From assembly GCA_903829815.1 (NCBI GenBank), contig CAIKRR010000094.1, positions 1 through 64,000 on the forward strand: a stretch of 64,000 nucleotides of DNA, in the 5' to 3' direction. Shown here in pieces: positions 55,791 to 64,000 of this stretch. This DNA is from an uncultured Pseudomonadota bacterium (GTDB lineage Bacteria > Pseudomonadota > Gammaproteobacteria > Burkholderiales > SG8-39). Position 1 is the first letter of the stretch. The number at the start of each line of letters is the position of its first letter. A program made the translations under genes and the position numbers. The notes under the pieces were generated by a model. That model was not told the origin of the DNA, ran no database searches, and was given only the letters and a program-made list of their open reading frames with translations.

Positions 55791-55818
55791 TGAGCGCGTG
55801 AATTTGCACTATTATGCA
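55787..55818 (+). promoter_or_regulatory. Candidate sigma70 promoter for boxCBA with nested TGCA-N6-TGCA operator
   Basis: TTGATG (55787-55792)-N17-TATTAT (55810-55815); TGCA-CTATTA-TGCA (55805-55818) overlaps the -10 exactly. Confidence 0.65.
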
Positions 55819-55970
55819 TAGCCTTATCAGCATGGACCGCTGGCGAGGATACGGACAGCCGGTGAGCGGCCTGCGAGGCAAGATGCCGATCCACCCACGC
55901 GCCGTCCGTTCGAACCAGCGCCGATCCAATGCCCGGCGATTGACCCGTACCGACCTTCAAGGAAGCGCTC

Positions 55971-57629
55971 GTGACCGATATCCAACGCGTCGACTACCAG
56001 ACCGAACCGGCTGCGTACCGCCACTGGCGACTCGCCTTCGAAGGCTCGGTCGCCACCCTCACTGCCGATTTCGATGAAGACGCCGGGCTGCGACCAGGCT
56101 ACAAGCTGAAGCTGAACAGCTACGATCTGGGCGTGGACATCGAACTGCACGATGCGATCAATCGCGTGCGCTTCGAGCATCCGGAGGTACGCACCGTAGT
56201 GATCACGAGCGCCCGCGACAAGATCTTCTGCTCCGGGGCCAACATCTACATGCTGGGGGTATCGACCCACGCCTGGAAGGTGAATTTCTGCAAGTTCACC
56301 AACGAGACCCGCAATGGCCTGGAAGACGCCTCGGCACACAGCGGCCTGAAGTTTCTGGCCGCAGTGAACGGCGCCTGTGCAGGCGGCGGCTACGAACTCG
56401 CGCTGGCCTGTGATGAGATCGTGCTGGTCGATGATCGCAGCAGCGCGGTGAGCTTGCCCGAGGTTCCGCTGCTGGGCGTGCTGCCCGGTACCGGCGGCCT
56501 CACTCGACTGACCGACAAGCGGCATGTGAGGCACGACCTGGCCGACATCTTCTGCACGACAAGCGAAGGCGTGCGTGGTCAGAAGGCCAAGGACTGGCGT
56601 CTGGTCGATGACATCGCACGGCCAGCGCAGTTTGCAGCCCGGATTGCCGAGCGGGCCTTGCAACTGGCCGCCACGAGCGATCGCCCGGGCAATGCCGCCG
56701 GCGTCGCTCTGGCACCGATCGAGCGAACCATTGAACCCGACGCACTGAACTACACGCATGTCAGTGTCTCGATCGACCGAGCCGGCCGCAAGGCCAGCTT
56801 TACCGTGCGGGCGCCGCAAGCACCGCAGCCTACCGACATCGCCGGCATCACGGCAGCCGGTGCCCGGTGGTATCCGCTCGCGTTGGCGCGCGAACTCGAC
56901 GATGCCATCCTGTCGATGCGCACCAACGAACTGGATATCGGCCTGTGGATTGTCCGAACCGAGGGCGACACAGCGGCCGTGCTGGCCATCGATGCAACGC
57001 TTCTCGCCCTGCGCGAGCACTGGCTGGTGCGCGAGACCATCGGCCTGCTGCGACGTACGCTGTCGCGACTCGATGTGTCTTCGCGCAGCCTCTTTGCACT
57101 GATCGAACCGGGCTCGTGCTTTGCCGGTACCTTCCTCGAACTGGCGCTTGCCTGCGACCGCACCTATCAACTCGCCCTCCCCGATGAGCCCGAGCGGGCA
57201 CCGACCATCACGCTTGGCGAAGTCAACGACGGGCTCTATCCGATGGCAACTGGCCAGAGCCGCCTGCAGCGACGCTTCTATGACGAGAATGCTGCCATGA
57301 CCGCTGCGCGCGAGCTGATGGGTACCCGGCTCGATGCCGATGCAGCGTTCAAGGCAGGGCTCGTCACCAGCAACCCCGATGACATCGACTGGGCCGACGA
57401 GACCCGCATCGCCATCGAGGAACGCGCCGCCATGAGTCCTGATGCGCTGACCGGGCTTGAGGCCAACCTGCGCTTCAATGGCCCGGAGAACCTCAACACA
57501 CGCATTTTCGGGCGCCTTACGGCCTGGCAGAACTGGATATTCCAGCGCCCCAATGCCGTTGGCGACAAGGGAGCGCTCAAGGTCTACGGCAAGGGCCAGA
57601 AGGCGTCCTTCGACTGGAACCGGGTCTGA
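55971..57629 (+). CDS. boxC: 2,3-epoxybenzoyl-CoA dihydrolase (benzoyl-CoA-dihydrodiol lyase)
   Basis: VDYQTEPAAYRHWRLAFEGSVATLTADFDEDAGLRPGYKLKLNSYDLGVDIELHDAINRVRFEHPEVRTVVITSARDKIFCSGANIYMLG; crotonase fold; GTG start. Confidence 0.95.
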   Translation: MTDIQRVDYQTEPAAYRHWRLAFEGSVATLTADFDEDAGLRPGYKLKLNSYDLGVDIELHDAINRVRFEHPEVRTVVITSARDKIFCSGANIYMLGVSTHAWKVNFCKFTNETRNGLEDASAHSGLKFLAAVNGACAGGGYELALACDEIVLVDDRSSAVSLPEVPLLGVLPGTGGLTRLTDKRHVRHDLADIFCTTSEGVRGQKAKDWRLVDDIARPAQFAARIAERALQLAATSDRPGNAAGVALAPIERTIEPDALNYTHVSVSIDRAGRKASFTVRAPQAPQPTDIAGITAAGARWYPLALARELDDAILSMRTNELDIGLWIVRTEGDTAAVLAIDATLLALREHWLVRETIGLLRRTLSRLDVSSRSLFALIEPGSCFAGTFLELALACDRTYQLALPDEPERAPTITLGEVNDGLYPMATGQSRLQRRFYDENAAMTAARELMGTRLDADAAFKAGLVTSNPDDIDWADETRIAIEERAAMSPDALTGLEANLRFNGPENLNTRIFGRLTAWQNWIFQRPNAVGDKGALKVYGKGQKASFDWNRV

Positions 57630-57728
57630 GCCAAGCGATCTGGACCTTCCCCACTTCGCCCTGCCCGCCAGAGCCCGCGTGCCCCCAACCGACACCGCAT
57701 CACCTGCAGACATCTCCTGGAGACCTCC

Positions 57729-59156
57729 ATGTCCAGCATCAACTACAGCGACAAGATTCCCAACAACGTCAATCTGTCCGAAGACCGGGCCCTGCAGCGC
57801 GCGCTCGAACAGTGGCAGCCCAATTACCTCGCCTGGTGGAACGACATGGGGCCCGAGGGCTCGCAGGATTTCGACGTGTATCTGCGTACTGCCGTCAGCG
57901 TCGACCCCCAGGGCTGGGCACAGTTCGCTCATGTGAAGATGCCCGATTACCGCTGGGGCATCTTCCTCAATCAGGCCGAGCAGGACCGCAAGATCCACTT
58001 TGGCGACCACAAGGGCGAGGCGGTCTGGCAGGACGTGCCCGGCGAGCATCGCGCCAACCTGCGCCGCATCATCGTTACCCAAGGTGATACCGAACCCGCC
58101 AGTGTCGAGCAGCAGCGGCATCTGGGCCTCACCTGCCCCAGCCAATACGACCTGCGCAACCTCTTCCAGGTCAATGTCGAGGAAGGCCGCCATCTGTGGG
58201 CGATGGTGTACCTCCTGCACAAGTACTTCGGCCGCGATGGTCGCGAAGAAGGTGAGGCGCTGCTCGAGCGGCGCAGCGGCCAGCAGGACAACCCTCGCAT
58301 CCTGCAGGCTTTCAACGAGCCCACGCCCGACTGGCTGTCGTTCTTCATGTTTACCTACTTCACCGACCGCGACGGAAAATTCCAGTTGTGCGCGCTGGCC
58401 GAGAGCAGTTTCGATCCCCTCGCGCGGACCACGAAGTTCATGCTCACCGAAGAGGCGCACCACATGTTCGTGGGCGAGAGCGGCGTGAGTCGGGTGATCC
58501 AGCGCACCTGCGCCGCGATGAACCAGTTGCGCACCGACGATCCGCGCACGCTGCGTGAAGCCGGCGTGATCGACCTGCCCACCCTGCAGCGCTACCTCAA
58601 CTTTCACTTCAGCGTCACCATCGACCTGTTCGGTGCCGACGAGAGCAGCAATGCCGCCACGTTCTATGGCAGCGGCCTGAAAGGCCGCTTCGAAGAGGGC
58701 AAGCGCACCGATGATCACCTGCTGCACGGGCAGACCTACCGCGTACTTGCGGTGAAGGAAGGCAAACTCGTCGAGCGCGAAGTGCCGATGTTGAACGCGC
58801 TGAACGAGGTGCTGCGCGATGACTATATCCGCGACAGCATCGGCGGCGTCGAGCGCTGGAACAAGGTCATCGAAAAGGCAGGGATCGCGTTTCGGCTGCG
58901 TGCGCCGCACAAGGCCTTCCATCGCAACATCGGATCGCTCGCCGGCGTGCGGGTCTCGCCTGAGGGCCAGGTACTGTCGCAGGCCGATTGGAATGCCCAG
59001 GTCGATCAGTGGCTGCCCACCGGCGCCGACCGCGCCTTCGTGGCAAGCCTCATGGGCCGCGTCGTTGCACCCGGCCAATTTGCCAACTGGATCGCCCCGC
59101 CCGCAGTCGGGGTCAACCGCCAGCCAGCCGAGTTCGAGTACATCCGGTTCAACTGA
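57729..59156 (+). CDS. boxB: Benzoyl-CoA 2,3-epoxidase oxygenase subunit
   Basis: [80 protein letters not shown]; diiron oxygenase BoxB. Confidence 0.96.
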   Translation: MSSINYSDKIPNNVNLSEDRALQRALEQWQPNYLAWWNDMGPEGSQDFDVYLRTAVSVDPQGWAQFAHVKMPDYRWGIFLNQAEQDRKIHFGDHKGEAVWQDVPGEHRANLRRIIVTQGDTEPASVEQQRHLGLTCPSQYDLRNLFQVNVEEGRHLWAMVYLLHKYFGRDGREEGEALLERRSGQQDNPRILQAFNEPTPDWLSFFMFTYFTDRDGKFQLCALAESSFDPLARTTKFMLTEEAHHMFVGESGVSRVIQRTCAAMNQLRTDDPRTLREAGVIDLPTLQRYLNFHFSVTIDLFGADESSNAATFYGSGLKGRFEEGKRTDDHLLHGQTYRVLAVKEGKLVEREVPMLNALNEVLRDDYIRDSIGGVERWNKVIEKAGIAFRLRAPHKAFHRNIGSLAGVRVSPEGQVLSQADWNAQVDQWLPTGADRAFVASLMGRVVAPGQFANWIAPPAVGVNRQPAEFEYIRFN

Positions 59157-59182
59157 TCAACGCAAGCACGGAGAGCAACGCC

Positions 59183-60499
59183 ATGGGGCAGTCAGACGTC
59201 GCGGTGATCAGGCAACATCTGATCGATCCGGAAATCTGCATTCGCTGCAACACCTGCGAGGCCACCTGCCCGGTCGGCGCAATCACGCACGACTCACGCA
59301 ACTACGTGGTCGATGCCGCGATCTGCAACCTGTGCATGGCCTGCGTGCCGCCCTGCCCGACGGGGAGCATCGACAACTGGCGAACGGTGCCCAAGGCACG
59401 TGCCTGGGCCATCGAGGCGCAACTGGAATGGGACAGCCTGCCCGACGAACTGCCCGCCGAGGCATTGCAAGCGCAGGCATTGCACCCGGAAAAAATGGGC
59501 CAGGGCGAATCCGCCCCTGAGGCGCACACCCGGGCTCAACCCGCTGCCGGCGCGGATACGGCCAGCGCAGAGCATGCGGGCGTTGTCATGCCTGCCGCGA
59601 ACCGCTGGGGCTCGACGCTGCCGCCCTGGTCGGCCGCGCACCCTTACACCAACCTCTACGGCCCCCGAGCCACCGCCCGATCGATTGTCGCGACCGTGGC
59701 AGGCAATGTGCGAGTGACGGCTGCTGGCCGTGACTACGATACGCATCACATCGTGCTCGACTTTGGCAACACCCCTTTCCCGGTACTGGAGGGCCAGAGC
59801 ATCGGCGTCGTAGCCCCCGGCAACGACGCCGAGGGTCGACCGCACCACCCGCGGCAGTATTCGGTCTCGAGCCCGCGCAATGGCGAGCGCCCCGGCTACA
59901 ACAACCTGTCGCTCACCGTGAAAAGAGTGCTCGTCGATCAGGCGGGGCAGGCGGTGCGCGGGGTGGCGAGCAACTTTCTGTGCGATCTTGCCGTGGGCGA
60001 TCCGGTGACCGTCACCGGACCATTTGGCGCAAGTTTCCTCATGCCCAACCACCCGCGAAGCCATCTCGTGATGATCTGCACCGGCACAGGCAGCGCACCG
60101 ATGCGCGCCATGACCGAATGGCGTCGACGAGCGCGCAGCACCGGCACCTTCGAGGGCGCCAAGCTCCTTCTTTTCTTTGGCGCCCGTTCGCAGGAAGACC
60201 TGCCCTACTTCGGCCCCCTGCAGAAACTGCCCACGGACTTCATCGACATCAACCTGGCCTTCAGCCGTACGCCGGGTGCGCCAAAGCAGTATGTACAGGA
60301 CCTGATGCGCGAGCGCTCAGCCGACCTGGCCCCGCTGCTGGCCAACCCCGATGCATACTTCTACGTTTGCGGCTTGAAGGCGATGGAAGCCGGTGTCATC
60401 CACGCGCTCGAGGATATCGCGCGCGAAGCGGGCCTTGACTGGCTGACGCTTGGTGAGGCCATGAAACGCGATGGACGCCTGCATCTGGAAACCTACTAA
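59183..60499 (+). CDS. boxA: Benzoyl-CoA 2,3-epoxidase reductase subunit
   Basis: Two 4Fe-4S motifs ([32 protein letters not shown]) plus FNR-like FAD/NADP module ([39 protein letters not shown]). Confidence 0.95.
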   Translation: MGQSDVAVIRQHLIDPEICIRCNTCEATCPVGAITHDSRNYVVDAAICNLCMACVPPCPTGSIDNWRTVPKARAWAIEAQLEWDSLPDELPAEALQAQALHPEKMGQGESAPEAHTRAQPAAGADTASAEHAGVVMPAANRWGSTLPPWSAAHPYTNLYGPRATARSIVATVAGNVRVTAAGRDYDTHHIVLDFGNTPFPVLEGQSIGVVAPGNDAEGRPHHPRQYSVSSPRNGERPGYNNLSLTVKRVLVDQAGQAVRGVASNFLCDLAVGDPVTVTGPFGASFLMPNHPRSHLVMICTGTGSAPMRAMTEWRRRARSTGTFEGAKLLLFFGARSQEDLPYFGPLQKLPTDFIDINLAFSRTPGAPKQYVQDLMRERSADLAPLLANPDAYFYVCGLKAMEAGVIHALEDIAREAGLDWLTLGEAMKRDGRLHLETY

Positions 60500-60583
60500 G
60501 GACAGCAACAGGGGCCGTTCCGGACGCCTTCAGAGGCGCGGGCCGGCCCAAGTCACAGCGACCGATTCCATTCAGGTGATCCG

Positions 60584-60937
60584 ATGCCCCGAGTGCTGAT
60601 CCACAGGAACGGCGAATCCTTCGAAGGTGAGGTGAAGGAGAACGCCAACCTGGTGGTGCGAGCCAGTATCAGCCAGTTTCCCTGGCCCCACCTGGCGCAC
60701 GGCTGCGGCACGGGTCGATGCGGCAGTTGTGCCAGTCGTGTCATCGCCGGTGGCGAGCACCTGCCCGCACCCAACTGGAAAGAGGAAAAGGCGCTCGGCT
60801 CGCGCCTTGGTGCGGGTTATCGACTGATGTGCCAACTGTGGCTCACCGCTGACATCGAGATCGCCCAGGAGGGCCCGCCCCGCCCGCAAAGACAGCTCGC
60901 GAGTCTGCACCCCGCCCCGCCTGATGAGGCTGCCTGA
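60584..60937 (+). CDS. Plant-type [2Fe-2S] ferredoxin
   Basis: MPRVLIHRNGESFEGEVKENANLVVRASISQFPWPHLAHGCGTGRCGSCASRVIAGGEHL...YRLMCQLW; CX4CX2C...C ligand pattern. Confidence 0.9.
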   Translation: MPRVLIHRNGESFEGEVKENANLVVRASISQFPWPHLAHGCGTGRCGSCASRVIAGGEHLPAPNWKEEKALGSRLGAGYRLMCQLWLTADIEIAQEGPPRPQRQLASLHPAPPDEAA

Positions 60938-60940
60938 ACC

Positions 60941-61753
60941 GTGCGCCCCTTCTTGACCATACCGCAGGGCTGGGACTGCCATGTGCATGTCTTTGACAGC
61001 GCCTGCCCGGTGCGCGCCGGACACTACCAGCCCGCACATCGACCGATCGAGGAGATCGAGTCGGTCGCAGCGCGCTCAGGGGTGGGACATCTGGTGCTGG
61101 TACAGCCCAGTGTTCATGGCACCGACAATCGTCTGCTGATGGCCTCACTCGCACGCAACCCGGGGCGACATCGCGCGGTGGTGGTGGTCGATTCGGACAT
61201 TGCGCTGGGCACCCTGCAGGCGATGCACGCAGCCGGGGTTCGGGGCGTGCGCTTCAACCTGGGCTCGCCCTTGGGCGAAGGCCCCGACATCGAGCGCCGC
61301 TTCGATGCACTGGCACCACACCTGCGCACGCTGGGCTGGCATCTGCAATGGTTTGCGGCCCCGGCCGAACTGCCGCGGATCGCGGCACTGCATGGCGGCA
61401 GCGGCATCCCCTGCGTGCTCGACCACCTGGCCGGGCTGCGTGCCGATGAAGCGTGTCACGCACGTTCGCAGCTGGATGCCCTGGCAGCCATTGCCGATGG
61501 CGGCGGGTGGTTGAAGCTCTCGGGCTGGTATCGCCTTGGCAGCACGGCACCCCACCATGACTTGATCGCGCTCACACGCCGACTCGCTGATCGCTTTGGA
61601 TCGAACCTGGTCTGGGGTTCGGACTGGCCGCACACCGCATTCGCGCCGGCGGCGATGCCCCCCTATGCAAGTACCTGGCAACCGGTGGTCCTTGCCCTGG
61701 GTGAGGCGCGCGCCACCATCCTGCGCCAAACCCTGCCAGCCATCTACCGTTAG
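60941..61753 (+). CDS. Amidohydrolase-2 family, LigI/2-pyrone-4,6-dicarboxylate lactonase-like
   Basis: GTG start; WDCHVHVFDSACPVRAGHYQPAHRPIEEIESVAARSGVGHLVLVQPSVHGTDNRLL; GVRGVRFNLG; VWGSDWPHTAF. Confidence 0.87.
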   Translation: MRPFLTIPQGWDCHVHVFDSACPVRAGHYQPAHRPIEEIESVAARSGVGHLVLVQPSVHGTDNRLLMASLARNPGRHRAVVVVDSDIALGTLQAMHAAGVRGVRFNLGSPLGEGPDIERRFDALAPHLRTLGWHLQWFAAPAELPRIAALHGGSGIPCVLDHLAGLRADEACHARSQLDALAAIADGGGWLKLSGWYRLGSTAPHHDLIALTRRLADRFGSNLVWGSDWPHTAFAPAAMPPYASTWQPVVLALGEARATILRQTLPAIYR

Positions 61754-61786
61754 ACTGAGCGGCAGATCAACACAGAGGATAGCCCC

Positions 61787-62140
61787 ATGGGTCGCTTGAG
61801 CACGCATGTACTGGACACGATGCATGGTTGCCCGGCCGCCGGCATGAAGGTAACGCTGCAGCGGATTCACGGCACGCATGCCCAAGCAGTGGTATCGCAC
61901 TGGCTGAACGCCGACGGACGTGCGCCAGGCCCCCTCCTCGAGGGCGATACGATGGACCCGGGACGCTACTGCCTGCTGTTTGAGGTGGGGAGCTACTTTC
62001 GCGAACGCGGCGTGGCGCTCCCCGACCCGGCATTTCTGGAAACGGTACGCATCGACTTCGGCATCGCAGATCCAGCAGCGCACTACCACGTGCCGCTGCT
62101 GACAAGCCCCTGGGCCTACTCGACCTATCGAGGTTCTTGA
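61787..62140 (+). CDS. uraH: 5-hydroxyisourate hydrolase (transthyretin-like)
   Basis: MGRLSTHVLDTMHGCPAAGMKVTLQRI; YHVPLLTSPWAYSTYRGS C-terminal tetrapeptide. Confidence 0.95.
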   Translation: MGRLSTHVLDTMHGCPAAGMKVTLQRIHGTHAQAVVSHWLNADGRAPGPLLEGDTMDPGRYCLLFEVGSYFRERGVALPDPAFLETVRIDFGIADPAAHYHVPLLTSPWAYSTYRGS

Positions 62141-63150
62141 GCCACCTGAACCAACTGCTTGCCAACGTTATCGCCGGTGAGCAGCGCATGAAGCGCGGCC
62201 GGTGCCTGTTCGATCCCCTGGCTGATCGTCTCGCGGCAGTGTAGTGCGCCTTCGCGCAACCACTGCCCGAGGCGGCTGCGTCCTTCGTCAAAGCGATGCT
62301 CGAAGTCATGCGCGAGAAACCCCTTCACCTGGGCGCGACTCACCAACAGATGGCGCAGGTTGTACACCGAGGGCTGCGACTGGGCGATCGGGTTGTACTG
62401 CGACATCACACCGCAGATGACCACCCGGGCATGCACCGCCAGATGCGGCAGCACCGCCTGATGCACCGAGCCGCCAGCACTGTCGAAGAACACATCGATG
62501 CCGCGCGGAGCAAGGCGCCCGATGGCCGCAGTCAAGTCGGGCTCGCTGCGATAGTCGATTGCGGCTTCATAGCGCAGTTCGTCCAGACAATAGGCGATCT
62601 TGGCCGCCGAACCCGCCACAGCGATGGTGCGGCAACCGGCCAGACGGGCAATCTGGCCCACCGCCGAACCTACAGCGCCGGAGGCTGCGGTCACCAGAAC
62701 CGTGTCACCGGGGCGAGGCAATCCCAAGTCGAGCAGTGCAAAGTAGGCCGTGAGTCCAGGCAGGCCGAGAAGCCCCAGCGCACTGGCCATCGGTGCCTGG
62801 GTGCAGTCGACCTTGCGCACGGTGGGCGGACGCATCAAACCGATTTCCTGCCAGCCCAGTTCACCGGTCACGATGTCGCCCGGCGCAAAGCCGGCAAGCC
62901 TCGAGTCGATGACCTCAGCCACTGCACGACCGGTCATCAGTTGTCCGGCCGCGACACCGGCGCTGTAATTGCGCGCCGGGCTGATGCGGCCGCGCATGTA
63001 AGGATCCATCGACAGGTAGATCGCGCGCACAAGGACTTCGCCAGCCGCCGGTGCATCGACCGGACAGATCTCCAAGTTGAAATCCGCTTCGGTCGGGAGT
63101 CGAACACCGTCAACCGGGGCACGCAGCGTCCAGCGGCGGTTCTGCGTCAT
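62125..63150 (-). CDS. NADP-dependent oxidoreductase (CurA/leukotriene B4 dehydrogenase-like MDR)
   Basis: MTQNRRWTLRAPVDGVRLPTEADFNLEICPVDAPAAGEVLVRAIYLSMDPYMRGRI; DTVLVTAASGAVGSAVGQIARLAGCRTIAVAGSAAK; VFFDSAGGSVHQAVL. Confidence 0.93.
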   Translation of the reverse strand: MTQNRRWTLRAPVDGVRLPTEADFNLEICPVDAPAAGEVLVRAIYLSMDPYMRGRISPARNYSAGVAAGQLMTGRAVAEVIDSRLAGFAPGDIVTGELGWQEIGLMRPPTVRKVDCTQAPMASALGLLGLPGLTAYFALLDLGLPRPGDTVLVTAASGAVGSAVGQIARLAGCRTIAVAGSAAKIAYCLDELRYEAAIDYRSEPDLTAAIGRLAPRGIDVFFDSAGGSVHQAVLPHLAVHARVVICGVMSQYNPIAQSQPSVYNLRHLLVSRAQVKGFLAHDFEHRFDEGRSRLGQWLREGALHCRETISQGIEQAPAALHALLTGDNVGKQLVQVAQEPR

Positions 63151-63365
63151 GCGTTCGAGCCAGCAGCGCTGCGCCTGGAGGCGCCGGGACCGGAACCGCA
63201 GCGCGTGCAGGACCCACAGCCCCCGGCACGGGCCGACTGTACGCCCCGCACCCGGGCAGGCATCACCTGCCTCACCACATGCCAGGCAGCCGCCGCCACG
63301 ATCAGGCCAACAACGATGTTCTGCACCAACTGACCATCCATCCATGAACCCATCAATGACTCCAT
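63147..63365 (-). CDS. Small FeoB-associated Cys-rich membrane protein
   Basis: 72 aa: one TM segment (NIVVGLIVAAAAWHVV) then GGCGSCTRCGSG; between feoB and the oxidoreductase. Confidence 0.75.
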   Translation of the reverse strand: MESLMGSWMDGQLVQNIVVGLIVAAAAWHVVRQVMPARVRGVQSARAGGCGSCTRCGSGPGASRRSAAGSNA

Positions 63366-63404
63366 TGCGGTGTCGATCTGCGCAGTGCGCCAGGACCGCG
63401 CTCC

Positions 63405-64000
63405 TCAGCCACCACCCAGTGCCAGCGCCACCCGGTAGGTGATGAAGGAAGCCACCCAGGCAAGCGCAAACAGGTAGACCGCCATGATCACGGGATAGCG
63501 ATACGAGCCGGTTTCGCGTCGCGTGATCGACAGCGTCGAGATGCATTGTGGCGCAAACACATACCAGGCGAGGAGCGAGAGCGCGGTTGCCATCGACCAG
63601 CCTTGCGCAATCATCGGCGCGAGTTGCTCGGCCACCTGATCGCCGCTTGCCGAGAGCGCATAGACCGTGCCCAACGTACTCACCGCCACTTCGCGTGCAG
63701 CCATGCCTGGGATGAGCGCGATCGAGATCTGCCAGTTGAAGCCTATCGGGGCGAGCACCACCTCGAGAGCCCGGCCCAGAATGCCAGCCAGACTGTACTG
63801 GATGGCAGGACCCGTTGCATCGGCCGGTGGCGCCGGAAAGCTGGCCAGAAACCACAGCACCACCGAGAGCGAAAGGATGATGGTGCCGGCGCGGACGAGA
63901 AAGATGCGTGCCCTCTCGACCAGGCCAAGCCCGAGGTTGCGCAGATTGGGCCACCGATAGGAGGGCATTTCCATCAGCAGTGGATGCTGAGCGCCATGGC
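63405..64000 (-). CDS. feoB: Ferrous iron transporter FeoB, C-terminal part, cut by window edge
   Basis: Frame stays open to the edge: HPLLMEMPSYRWPNLRNLGLGLVERARIFLVRAGTIILSLSVVLWFLASFP...WQISIALIPGMAAREVAVSTLGTVYAL; FeoB core/Gate C-terminus. Confidence 0.93.
   Translation of the reverse strand, partial: HGAQHPLLMEMPSYRWPNLRNLGLGLVERARIFLVRAGTIILSLSVVLWFLASFPAPPADATGPAIQYSLAGILGRALEVVLAPIGFNWQISIALIPGMAAREVAVSTLGTVYALSASGDQVAEQLAPMIAQGWSMATALSLLAWYVFAPQCISTLSITRRETGSYRYPVIMAVYLFALAWVASFITYRVALALGGG

Noticed and set aside
55827-59078. 1083-aa minus-strand ORF
   Set aside because: Exactly antisense to boxR end/boxC/boxB in the frame where high-GC codon usage suppresses stops; composition is not protein-like, and the sense genes are unambiguous

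Overview
The window is high-GC DNA that looks like a betaproteobacterial (Burkholderiales-type) chromosome. This is inferred from gene content and gene order only; no search was run. It is densely coding. I saw no rRNA, tRNA, CRISPR array, transposase or prophage. From left to right: sdhBADC (sdhB cut by the window edge), divergent from mdh-prpB-prpC-prpD-acnA (TCA and 2-methylcitrate cycle); an accessory oxidase/GlcG/DapA-like block; a RecQ that appears to lack its winged-helix domain; a meta-cleavage-type catabolic operon (VOC protein, MmsA-like dehydrogenase, an aldolase-fold protein without its zinc ligands, FMN reductase, hydroxymuconic semialdehyde dehydrogenase, hydratase, decarboxylase); a PcaF-like thiolase / amidohydrolase / EntE-like ligase / SDR cluster; a housekeeping stretch (mltG-tmk-holB-tatD-ankyrin, ygfZ, mtnA, tadA); a two-subunit Rieske oxygenase behind tadA and an L,D-transpeptidase; a compact phosphorelay-like locus (OmpR-type regulator, sensorless kinase, two stand-alone receivers, and a divergent kinase-like protein whose ATP-binding domain looks degenerate); a complete aerobic benzoyl-CoA (box) cluster with BoxR-type operators nested on -10 boxes; and an edge-truncated feoB with a Cys-rich partner. 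The best leads are the kinase-like protein (possible ChpT-like phosphotransferase), the aldolase without metal ligands inside a meta-cleavage operon that lacks dmpG/dmpF, the WH-less RecQ, and the BoxR operator/promoter architecture.
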